Below are positions 1-6,008 of a DNA stretch of 8,033 nucleotides, in pieces. Under the pieces are notes generated by a model, which saw only the letters and a program-made list of their open reading frames with translations, was not told the origin of the DNA and did not search any database. This DNA is from Microbacteriaceae bacterium (GTDB taxonomy: Bacteria > Actinomycetota > Actinomycetes > Actinomycetales > Microbacteriaceae), in contig JAUZFY010000184.1 in assembly GCA_030840185.1 (NCBI GenBank), positions 1-8,033 of the forward strand, read 5' to 3'. Position numbers and translations under genes: made by a program. Numbering within the stretch: the stretch's first letter is position 1; each line of letters begins with the position of its first letter.

Positions 1-178
1 CATCGGACATCTGCTGCTCGGGATGCGCGTCGTTCCGGTAGCAGGCGGATGGATCGGACCGTGGCGACCGATCGTGCGCACCTTGCTCTTGAGCATCATC
101 ATTCCCGCGGTCATCTGGGACCGGGACAAGCGGGGAATGCACGACCGGGCAGCCGGAACGGTCCTCGTTCGGCGCTAG
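1..178 (+). CDS. RDD family membrane protein, 3' end (partial)
   Basis: This is the last 58 codons of a gene that enters from the left edge, read from base 2 to a TAG stop at 176-178. The visible part has one hydrophobic segment (TLLLSIIIPAVIW) followed by the C-terminal signature DRDKRGMHDRAAGTVLVRR. That signature, a charged cluster and then G-x-HDRxAGTxVV, ends most RDD-domain proteins. RDD proteins are small polytopic membrane proteins of mostly unknown function; some have been linked to ion transport. In several actinobacteria an RDD gene lies beside a DUF4191 gene and glnA, which fits the neighbour here, although the two genes converge in this window. The family call is firm; the specific role is unknown and the N-terminus is outside the window. 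Confidence 0.9.
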   Translation, partial: IGHLLLGMRVVPVAGGWIGPWRPIVRTLLLSIIIPAVIWDRDKRGMHDRAAGTVLVRR

Positions 179-224
179 GGTCCAGCTGACGCTAGGGTCC
201 AGCTGACGCCAGGGTCCAGCCGCA
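174..224. repeat. 17-bp tandem repeat, about three copies, over the RDD stop codon
   Basis: Units 174-190 and 191-207 are identical (GCTAGGGTCCAGCTGAC). A third, decayed copy at 208-224 matches at 13 of 17 positions. The first copy overlaps the last codon and stop of the RDD gene, so the array starts inside the gene and runs into the spacer. Each perfect unit carries a CAGCTG palindrome. It may be simple replication slippage; no function is evident. Confidence 0.85.
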
Positions 225-257
225 CCGTACCCAGCCAGCCGGTTCTAAAACGGGGGC

Positions 258-974
258 TTAGCGTGGGCGCGGTGCCCGGGCCTTCGTCGGGTCGATGCCC
301 TTCGGAATGGGCAGCTGGTTCTTGCCGAGGGAGCTGAGGCGATTGCTCACGGCATAGACCTCCGCCTTATTCAGCGACCGCTTGAAGCGAGCCATGCGCC
401 CTGGGAGCTTGTGAAGTGGCACGGAATCGGGATCCGGTCCAACCTGGAGGAAGTTGACCGTCACGTTGGGGAGGATTCGGGTGACCCGGCGTCGCTCCTC
501 TTCGAGCATTCGCTGGGTGCGCGACCGCGGTCCCTCGGCGATGAGCACGACGCCGCCGGTGCCAACGGCGCGGTACACCGCATCCTGGGTCTTGGGACTT
601 ACTGCGACCGGCATTTCGCTTGCCGTCCACCCTCGACGAAGCGAGCTCTTCAAGACAGCGCCAACCGCGCCGGGTTGACCCTCGATCTGTGAATACGCGG
701 CCCGCTCAGCAAGGCGGCCAAGCACGATGAGAAAGAGTAGTACGCCGCCGAGCACGCCGGCGACGATCCAGAGCACCAGCCCGAACGGGTTGTCCGGCCC
801 GGACAGGATGAAGCCGGCGACGATGCCGACGAGAACCGGCGCGAGGAACGCGACGAGGAACCACCAGATCGCGTTGGAGTCGTGGCGCCGGGTCATCTGG
901 AAGACCTGGTACATCTGCTTCAGTCGACCGGGCTCTTTCGCCGGCTGGGGAGCCGAGTTTTGGGTGCGTGCCAT
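258..974 (-). CDS. DUF4191 family membrane protein
   Basis: The product is 238 aa, the usual size for DUF4191, an actinobacterial family with no assigned function. A short basic N-terminus (1-34) is followed by two adjacent transmembrane helices at about 36-57 and 63-85, separated by a short polar turn (SGPDNP). A soluble domain follows, with the family-typical stretch GQPGAVGAVL...RRGWTASEMPVAV...GTGGVVLIAEG at about 98-148. The tail is Arg/Lys/Pro-rich. Two helices with a short loop predict both termini on the same side, probably cytoplasmic because of the many basic residues. In mycobacteria the orthologue (Rv2219) directly follows lipA; here lipA is not next to it. The ATG at 972-974 has no Shine-Dalgarno but has a -10 hexamer six bases upstream, which supports this start and a leaderless transcript. 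Confidence 0.9.
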   Translation of the reverse strand: MARTQNSAPQPAKEPGRLKQMYQVFQMTRRHDSNAIWWFLVAFLAPVLVGIVAGFILSGPDNPFGLVLWIVAGVLGGVLLFLIVLGRLAERAAYSQIEGQPGAVGAVLKSSLRRGWTASEMPVAVSPKTQDAVYRAVGTGGVVLIAEGPRSRTQRMLEEERRRVTRILPNVTVNFLQVGPDPDSVPLHKLPGRMARFKRSLNKAEVYAVSNRLSSLGKNQLPIPKGIDPTKARAPRPR

Positions 975-1142
975 GTGACAAGGATACGGGTTGGGACGGT
1001 CGCGCGCGGCGCGAGCTCCCCATCAGAGGCGGTCGACAGCCGGGAGACCGCGCCTCTCCTTCACCGGCCGAGTGGGACTGGCTGGTTCGACGCTTTTCGC
1101 CGCGCGCCGACGGCGGTTGGTGCTGGCGCCGACACTCGTGAG
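975..1142. other. Divergent spacer between the DUF4191 and pseudokinase genes
   Basis: This is 168 bases of non-coding DNA between two divergent starts. Besides the DUF4191 -10 it holds an imperfect inverted repeat at 1025-1057: a ten-pair stem (AGAGGC-GGTC with GACC-GC-GCCTCT), an 11-nt loop and a two-base bulge. This could be an operator or a leader hairpin upstream of the pseudokinase gene. I could not find a convincing promoter for the rightward gene. Confidence 0.4.
981..986 (-). promoter_or_regulatory. Putative -10 element for the DUF4191 gene (leaderless)
   Basis: Read on the minus strand, TATCCT is followed by TGTCAC and then the ATG at 974. A TANNNT hexamer ending six bases before the start codon puts transcription initiation at the A of the ATG, the usual geometry of actinobacterial leaderless promoters. 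No convincing -35 is visible. No Shine-Dalgarno precedes the gene. Confidence 0.5.
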
Positions 1143-2867
1143 ATGGAACAGGTTGGCGGGTATCGGCTCGTGCGGAGACTGGGCTCCGGGGTGCGTGCCG
1201 ACATTCATCTCGGCCACGCCGGCAGCGCGGACCCGCCGAACGAGGAACGGGTGGCCGCGATCAAGGTGTTTCGGGCCGGGGCCACCGCAGACAGCATCGA
1301 GACCGAGATCGCAGCCCTGACCCGGTCGCAGTCCCGACACCTGCTCGAACTGCGGGATCTCGCGCTCGCCCCGGACGGCAAGCCGTGTCTCATCCTTCCG
1401 CGCCTCGGCTCCGGCTCGCTCGGTCGGGTTCTCGCCCGGCGCCATGTCATTTCGGCGGGGGAGGCGGTGACCATTCTCGTTCCCATCGTCACGGCCGTTG
1501 CCGAGCTGCATCGAGTCGGCGTTGCGCACGGCGCCGTCAACGCCGGGTCGGTGCTCTTCGACTCTCGCGGTGCTCCCGTTCTTGCCCGGTTCGGGGCGGC
1601 AATCATCGTTGGCGATCGACCCGGTTCCGAAGACGGGCGATCTCTGACCCCGGCCGCTGAGGAGGAGAACGGATGGCTCGCCGAGGACCGCCGCTCGCTT
1701 CGAGCCCTGATCGCGACCGTGCTCGACCGGATCGGCGACTCGACCGACGCTGCACTTGCCCGAAGCGGCGGCCTCAAGCGCCCGGATCGGTTCCCGCGCG
1801 ACCTGGCTGCGCACGACGGGCGCCCGCTAGAAGGACTCCCGCTAGACCGGCGCCCGTTAGATACCGGGGCACGGGACGAGGTCGTCGCCGCCCTGTTCGA
1901 CCTCGCACCGGCCGCCGCCATCCGCTTTGACGACTCCCCGCGCGACGAGGCACCGCCCATGCCGATTCCCGCGCGGCTGGGCCCGGCCGAGCCGCCGCCG
2001 GCCGAACCGACACGGGTCGACCCGTTGGGTGTCGACTCGTTGGGTGTCGAGCCGTTGGGTGTCGCGCTGACACCGGGCGCGACCTCGGCCGCAGATGAAA
2101 CGGGGCGTGACAAGCCGCGGCAGGGTGCCGCCCGTCCGGTCGGTCCCGGTGGGTTGGCCGCGCTCCGGCTTCGGGATCTGACCGAACGGGCAACGGGAAC
2201 CGGACTCGATGAGAACCCGCTTGGCGCTTTGCGCACCGGATTCATTCGATCAATCCGCACGGTGCGCCGCCCGGTCTGGATTGCCGGTGGAGCGGGTCTC
2301 TGCGCCCTGGTCCTGGCGCTAACTGTGGTCCCCTCGGCGTTGCCAGCAGAACCGAGCGCGTCGGAATCGCGGACCGCAGGCGCAGCGTCCCCAGCGACAT
2401 CCGCACCGCCGTCCGCAGCGTCGCCGCCAGCACCGTTGCCAGGCTCGACGAGCGCGAAAGGTACGACAGACACGACGAAGACGGGGCCTGCGAAAAGGTC
2501 CCCGACAGACGACTCCGGCGCGGGCGGGGATGATCCCGCGACCGCGGCGGTCGCTCTCATCGCAACCCGCCGAGCGTGCTTGGAGCAGCGGTCGGCGTCA
2601 TGTCTCGACCGCGTCGATCAGAAGGATTCTGCGGTGATGGATGCCGATTTACACCTGCTGCGTACGCTCTCCGCGCGGGCGGACATTCCGACCGAGGCCT
2701 CGCTCGCGGGGATGGTTCCCGGACTGGTGCAGCGCCTCGGTGACACGGCGATAGTGCAATTCGGCTCCGGCGACGGCATCGAGCGCCGGCCGGAAACGAA
2801 TCCGGCCTCGCTTCTGCTGATCAGAAGTGAGGCCGGATGGCGAATCAGGGATCTGACATTCGGCTAG
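1143..2867 (+). CDS. Membrane-anchored Ser/Thr protein kinase-like protein, probable pseudokinase
   Basis: The product is 574 aa from the ATG at 1143, chosen because the kinase fold begins at once (GYRLVRRLGSG at 6-16); the frame stays open further upstream but over the neighbour's promoter. Residues 6 to about 190 resemble a PknB-type domain: glycine loop 14-24, AAIK lysine K41, probable helix-C glutamate E55, and LHRVGVAHG at 122-130. The catalytic residues are lost: HRD reads HGA (129-131), the Lys of the HRDxKxxN loop is N133, its metal-binding Asn is S136, and DFG reads RFG (149-151). The C-lobe is short, with a remnant helix-F motif (D182-R-R-S-L). A Pro-rich linker (about 220-350) holds two tandem repeats. 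A basic stretch precedes one transmembrane helix at about 379-400. Outside lie a Ser/Pro/Ala/Thr-rich stalk and a folded domain (about 466-574) with C479 and C487, ending GWRIRDLTFG, reminiscent of NTF2-like domains. ATP may bind; phosphotransfer is unlikely. The stalk-sensor layout suggests signalling, partner unknown. The gene has rare TTA (two) and CTA (at least three) codons. Confidence 0.8.
   Translation: MEQVGGYRLVRRLGSGVRADIHLGHAGSADPPNEERVAAIKVFRAGATADSIETEIAALTRSQSRHLLELRDLALAPDGKPCLILPRLGSGSLGRVLARRHVISAGEAVTILVPIVTAVAELHRVGVAHGAVNAGSVLFDSRGAPVLARFGAAIIVGDRPGSEDGRSLTPAAEEENGWLAEDRRSLRALIATVLDRIGDSTDAALARSGGLKRPDRFPRDLAAHDGRPLEGLPLDRRPLDTGARDEVVAALFDLAPAAAIRFDDSPRDEAPPMPIPARLGPAEPPPAEPTRVDPLGVDSLGVEPLGVALTPGATSAADETGRDKPRQGAARPVGPGGLAALRLRDLTERATGTGLDENPLGALRTGFIRSIRTVRRPVWIAGGAGLCALVLALTVVPSALPAEPSASESRTAGAASPATSAPPSAASPPAPLPGSTSAKGTTDTTKTGPAKRSPTDDSGAGGDDPATAAVALIATRRACLEQRSASCLDRVDQKDSAVMDADLHLLRTLSARADIPTEASLAGMVPGLVQRLGDTAIVQFGSGDGIERRPETNPASLLLIRSEAGWRIRDLTFG
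1821..1865 (+). repeat. 15-bp in-frame tandem repeat in the pseudokinase linker (first array)
   Basis: Three units at 1821-1835, 1836-1850 and 1851-1865 share the core CCCGYTAGA and encode RPLEG, LPLDR and RPLDT (residues 227-241). All three use rare Leu codons (CTA, CTA, TTA) at the same place, which shows that the copies arose by duplication and not by selection for a peptide motif alone. Confidence 0.7.
2016..2060 (+). repeat. 15-bp in-frame tandem repeat in the pseudokinase linker (second array)
   Basis: Three units at 2016-2030, 2031-2045 and 2046-2060 differ at only two positions (GTCGA[C/G][C/T]CGTTGGGT). They encode VDPLG, VDSLG and VEPLG (residues 292-306). Near identity at synonymous sites indicates recent expansion. 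The array lies in the disordered cytoplasmic linker before the membrane helix. Confidence 0.85.
2800..2838 (-). terminator. Long inverted repeat, candidate terminator of the lpdA-sucB transcript
   Basis: Bases 2800-2816 pair with 2822-2838 around a five-base loop. Of 17 positions, 16 are Watson-Crick and one (2810/2828) is G-U on the plus strand or C-A on the minus strand. The structure lies inside the last codons of the pseudokinase gene and 51 nt past the sucB stop. On the minus strand the stem is followed by TCGTTTCC, a modest U-rich tail. On the plus strand there is no U-run and the gene is not finished. The placement therefore favours termination of leftward transcription. Confidence 0.6.
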
Positions 2868-2889
2868 CCGATGATGCCGACCGGATGAC

Positions 2890-4461
2890 TCAGATGCCGA
2901 GGTTCGCGGCGAAGTCGCCGCCCTCCAACCGGTTCTTGACCGCGACGAGGAACCGGGCGGCGTCCGCGCCGTCGACGATGCGGTGATCGTACGAGAGGGC
3001 GAGGTAGACCGTCGAGCGGATCGCGATCGCATCTAGGCCGCCGTTGGTGACTACAACCGGCTTCTTCGCGACGATGCCGGTGCCGAGGATGGCGGACTGC
3101 GGAAGGAAGACGATCGGGGTGTCGAACAGGGCGCCGCGCGATCCGGTGTTGGTGAGCGTGAAGGTGCCGCCCGCTAGCTCGTCAGGCTTCAGCTTGTTGT
3201 CGCGAGTGCGAGCGGCGAGGTCGGCAATCTGGGTCGCGATGCCGGCGAGATCGAGCGATCCGGCGTCCCGGATGACCGGGGTGAGCAGGCCGCGCTCGGT
3301 GTCGACCGCGATCGAGATGTTCTCCTGGGCCGGGTAGACGATGGTGTCACCGTCGATGGTCGCGTTGATGATCGGGTAGGCCTTGAGAGCCTCCGCTGCG
3401 GCAAGAGCGAAGAACGGAAGGAACGAGAGCTTGACTCCAGTGCGCTCGACGAACCGACCCTTGACCTCGTCGCGGAACTTGGCCACGAGGGTGACGTCAA
3501 CCTCGACAACCGAAGTGAGCTGGGCGGACGACTGCATCGAAATGACCGCGCGCTCGGCGATGACCTTGCGAAGGCGGGACATCGGAACGCTCGTCCCGCG
3601 CAACGGCGAGGTCTCCAGCGGTGCGGCGGCAGGCTTGGCTGCCTCCTTCGGCTCTGGGGCCGAAGTCGCGCTGAGCACATCCTCCTTGCGGATGCGTCCG
3701 CCAACGCCTGAGCCGGAAAGGGTCGAGAGGTCGACGCCCTTCTCATTTGCGAGCTTCCGCACGAGGGGAGTGACGTAACGCGGGTTGGAATCGGCGGCAG
3801 CCGGAGCGGGAGCGGCGGGAGCAGCAGCCGAAGGAGCCGCCGGAGCGGGAGCGGCGGGAGCAGGAGCCGAAGGAGCCGCCGGAGCGGGAGCGGCCTGAGC
3901 AGCCTGGGCCGGGACCGCGGCCGCTGCGGGGACCGGTGCCGCGGGGACCGGTGCTGCCTGGGGCTCGGCCGGCGGAGCCGGGGCCTCCGCGGCGGGAGCC
4001 TCATCGATGCCGGTCGCAGGTGCGGGGGCGGACGGAGCGGACGGTGCCTCTTCCTCCGGCGCCGGGGCCTCGACGGACGGAACCTCCGCGACAGGCGCTT
4101 CCGCGGGCGACGGCTGCGGCGCTGGGGTCTCTGCCTGAGGTGCCTCGGCCTCGGTGGGAGCCTGCTGCGGCGTTTCGGCCTCGGCCGCTTCCGGTGCGGC
4201 GGGAGCAGCGCCGGCCGATCCCGAACCGTCGCCGATCGTTACGAGCGCTGTGCCAACCTCAACGGTCTCGTCTTCGGCGACGAGGATCGCCTCGATCACA
4301 CCGGCAATCGGGGAGGGGATCTCCGTGTCGACCTTGTCGGTCGACACTTCGAGCAACGGCTCGTCGACCTCCACGCGGTCACCCACGTTCTTCAACCAGC
4401 GGGTCACCGTGCCCTCTGTGACACTCTCTCCGAGTGCTGGGAGGTTGACGGATTCGCTCAT
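2890..4461 (-). CDS. sucB: Dihydrolipoamide acyltransferase, E2 of the 2-oxo acid dehydrogenase complex
   Basis: The product is 523 aa. An N-terminal lipoyl domain (about 2-77) carries the lipoyl lysine K43 in STDKVDTE. A very long Ala/Pro/Glu-rich linker follows (about 80-224). A peripheral-subunit-binding domain at about 228-263 ([31 protein letters not shown]) docks E1 or E3. The catalytic domain (about 285-523) ends with the DHRIVDG signature (H493, D497). The enzyme transfers the acyl group from lipoamide to CoA in the cytoplasmic complex. Actinobacterial members are usually named as the 2-oxoglutarate E2 (sucB), but in mycobacteria and corynebacteria the equivalent protein (DlaT/AceF) serves pyruvate dehydrogenase and a shared complex, so the acyl substrate is not settled by sequence. 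Only one lipoyl domain is present; many actinobacterial relatives have two or three. It follows lpdA at 71 bp. Confidence 0.95.
   Translation of the reverse strand: MSESVNLPALGESVTEGTVTRWLKNVGDRVEVDEPLLEVSTDKVDTEIPSPIAGVIEAILVAEDETVEVGTALVTIGDGSGSAGAAPAAPEAAEAETPQQAPTEAEAPQAETPAPQPSPAEAPVAEVPSVEAPAPEEEAPSAPSAPAPATGIDEAPAAEAPAPPAEPQAAPVPAAPVPAAAAVPAQAAQAAPAPAAPSAPAPAAPAPAAPSAAAPAAPAPAAADSNPRYVTPLVRKLANEKGVDLSTLSGSGVGGRIRKEDVLSATSAPEPKEAAKPAAAPLETSPLRGTSVPMSRLRKVIAERAVISMQSSAQLTSVVEVDVTLVAKFRDEVKGRFVERTGVKLSFLPFFALAAAEALKAYPIINATIDGDTIVYPAQENISIAVDTERGLLTPVIRDAGSLDLAGIATQIADLAARTRDNKLKPDELAGGTFTLTNTGSRGALFDTPIVFLPQSAILGTGIVAKKPVVVTNGGLDAIAIRSTVYLALSYDHRIVDGADAARFLVAVKNRLEGGDFAANLGI
3801..3900 (-). 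repeat. 39-bp tandem repeat in the E2 linker
   Basis: Units 3801-3839 and 3840-3878 match at 38 of 39 positions, and a third partial copy (3879-3900) matches at the start. On the minus strand they encode a 13-residue Ala/Pro/Ser module just before the subunit-binding domain. Such arrays lengthen the flexible arm that swings the lipoyl domain. Confidence 0.85.
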
Positions 4462-4469
4462 CAGTGATG

Positions 4470-4476
4470 CTCCTTT
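4470..4476 (-). promoter_or_regulatory. Strong Shine-Dalgarno site of sucB
   Basis: AAAGGAG on the minus strand lies eight bases before the sucB ATG (4461). It is near-consensus and fixes the start codon. Confidence 0.85.
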
Positions 4477-4500
4477 AGACCAGTGCTATTTCTTTAGTTT

Positions 4501-4518
4501 AGTTCGGTGAGCCGAACT
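4501..4518 (-). other. Intercistronic hairpin between lpdA and sucB
   Basis: A perfect 7-bp inverted repeat (AGTTCGG/CCGAACT) with a four-base loop lies 14 nt after the lpdA stop and 24 nt before the sucB Shine-Dalgarno. No U-run follows on the minus strand (the next bases are AAACTAAAG), so it is unlikely to be a full terminator. It could be an RNA-processing or stability element that sets the E3 to E2 ratio, or a DNA dyad bound by a regulator. Confidence 0.5.
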
Positions 4519-4532
4519 CAGAGGGACGCTGC

Positions 4533-5906
4533 TTACAGCGAGTGGAGCGGTTTTCCGGCCAGAGCGAGGAACGCCTCCCCGAGTGCTTCGTTTTGGGTGG
4601 GGTGCGCGTGAATGAGCGGTGCGATGTCTTCCGGGTACGCCTCCCAGTTGACGGCGAGCTGTGCCTCGCCGATGAGCTCACCGACACGCGCCCCGATCAT
4701 GTGGACGCCGACGACGGGACCGTCATTGACGCGTACCACCTTCACGGAACCCGAGGTGCCGATGATGTGGCTCTTACCATTCCCGGCGAGGTTGTAGTCG
4801 TACGTCGAAACGCTGTCCTCGCCGTACTTCTCCCGAGCCTTGACCTCCGAAAGACCGACGGATGCCACCTCCGGGTCGGAGTAGGTGACCTTGGGGATGT
4901 TCGAGTCTTCGATCACGATCGGGTTGAGACCGGCAATCTCCTCGGCAACGAAGATGCCCTGCTGGAACCCACGGTGTGCGAGCTGCAGGCCGGGGACGAT
5001 GTCCCCGACCGCGTACACGCCAGGAACGTTGGTGGCGAGACGCTCGTTGGTGAGCACAAAGCCGCGGTCCATCGCGACGCCGACCTCTTCGAAGCCGACG
5101 TTGGCGGTCGACGGTCCGCGCCCGACGGCGACAAGCAGCAGCTCGGCTTCGAACGTCTGACCGTCTTCGAGGGTGACGACCACGCCGGTTTCATCCTGGG
5201 TGACGCTCTGGAAGCGAACGCCGAGGCTGAAGTTGATGCCGCGCTTGCGGAACGCGCGCTCGAACTGCTTGCTGATCGATTCGTCCTCGTTCGGCACGAG
5301 GTGGGGGAGGGCCTCGATGATCTGAACGTCGGCGCCCCACGACTTCCACACGCTCGAGAACTCGACGCCGATTACGCCGCCACCGAGTACCGCGACCTTC
5401 TTCGGAACGAAGTCGAGTTCGAGTGCCTGCTCGGAGGTAATGACTCGGCCGCCGATTTCGAGGCCGGGAAGCGAACGGGAGTACGAACCGGTGGCGAGGA
5501 TGACGTTCTTGCCGATGTAGGTGTCGTCTCCGACAGCGACGGTGTTCGCCGAAACAAGACGCCCCTCACCCTCGATGGTGGTGATGCCGCGCGCCTTGAT
5601 CAGACCCTGAAGTCCCTTGTACTTGCTCGAGACGATTCCCTCGCGGTAGGTGGTGACCGCGGCGATGTCGATTCCGCCGAAGGTCGAGCTCACCCCGTAC
5701 TTTGCGGCCTCACGGGTCACGTCGGCCACCTCGGCCGAGTGCAGGAGGGCCTTGGTCGGGATGCACCCGACGTGAAGGCAGGTGCCGCCGACCTTGCCCT
5801 TTTCGATGAGGGCAACGGTCAGCCCCAACTGGCTCGCGCGCAGGGCCGCGGCGTATCCGCCGCTTCCTGCTCCGAGTACAACAATGTCGAAGTTCTGCTC
5901 AGGCAC
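4533..5906 (-). CDS. lpdA: Dihydrolipoyl dehydrogenase (E3)
   Basis: The product is 457 aa, typical of the family. It reoxidises dihydrolipoamide on E2 (and on the glycine cleavage H protein) with FAD and NAD+ in the cytoplasm. The FAD-binding motif GAGSGG is at 12-17. The redox disulfide is C43/C48 in GGTCLHVGCIPTK. The central NAD-binding domain has the second dinucleotide motif GGGVIGVE. The C-terminal interface domain ends with HAHPTQNE, giving the catalytic base H435 and its partner E440. All expected active-site residues are present. The start is GTG (5904-5906), supported by an AGGGAG Shine-Dalgarno seven bases upstream. It is the first gene of a unit with sucB, so E3 and E2 are made together. 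pepA upstream is on the same strand, but a hairpin in the gap suggests separate transcription. Confidence 0.97.
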   Translation of the reverse strand: MPEQNFDIVVLGAGSGGYAAALRASQLGLTVALIEKGKVGGTCLHVGCIPTKALLHSAEVADVTREAAKYGVSSTFGGIDIAAVTTYREGIVSSKYKGLQGLIKARGITTIEGEGRLVSANTVAVGDDTYIGKNVILATGSYSRSLPGLEIGGRVITSEQALELDFVPKKVAVLGGGVIGVEFSSVWKSWGADVQIIEALPHLVPNEDESISKQFERAFRKRGINFSLGVRFQSVTQDETGVVVTLEDGQTFEAELLLVAVGRGPSTANVGFEEVGVAMDRGFVLTNERLATNVPGVYAVGDIVPGLQLAHRGFQQGIFVAEEIAGLNPIVIEDSNIPKVTYSDPEVASVGLSEVKAREKYGEDSVSTYDYNLAGNGKSHIIGTSGSVKVVRVNDGPVVGVHMIGARVGELIGEAQLAVNWEAYPEDIAPLIHAHPTQNEALGEAFLALAGKPLHSL

Positions 5907-5913
5907 CCGGCGA

Positions 5914-5919
5914 CTCCCT
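5914..5919 (-). promoter_or_regulatory. Shine-Dalgarno site fixing the GTG start of lpdA
   Basis: AGGGAG on the minus strand is seven bases before the GTG. No ATG gives the conserved N-terminus NFDIVVLGAGSGG with equal spacing, so this site decides the start. Confidence 0.75.
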
Positions 5920-5975
5920 AGGGTTTCAAGATCATGTGCAAAAGTCCCGCCATTTTGAAACGACGGCAGACTGCA

Positions 5976-5997
5976 TGGCCCGATATTTTCCGGGCCA
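5976..5997 (-). terminator. Terminator-like hairpin after pepA
   Basis: A perfect 7-bp GC-rich stem (TGGCCCG/CGGGCCA) with an A/T-rich eight-base loop begins 11 nt past the pepA stop. No U-run follows, as is common for hairpins at actinobacterial gene ends. It may end pepA transcription, with the lpdA promoter in the remaining 70 bp. Confidence 0.5.
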
Positions 5998-6008
5998 CAA
6001 AGACCTTA

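Noticed and set aside
225..257. Terminator between the convergent RDD and DUF4191 genes
   Set aside because: I tried pairing CCGGTT with the A-rich stretch and the following G-run but found no stem longer than three pairs.
882..1142. Earlier start for the pseudokinase (87 more codons)
   Set aside because: The extension overlaps the DUF4191 coding region and promoter, is low-complexity, and the kinase fold already begins at the ATG at 1143.
1205..2560. Long minus-strand open frame opposite the pseudokinase gene
   Set aside because: It is Arg/Ser/Ala-rich with no recognisable domain, and it mirrors the third-position GC bias of the plus-strand gene, which has clear kinase motifs.
2857..2873. 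Small dyad around the pseudokinase stop codon as a bidirectional terminator
   Set aside because: It has only six pairs with a bulge and no U-run on either strand; the hairpin at 2800-2838 is much stronger.
4542..5921. 459-codon plus-strand open frame opposite lpdA
   Set aside because: lpdA has every catalytic motif of dihydrolipoyl dehydrogenase. The opposite frame is an antisense shadow with no family resemblance.
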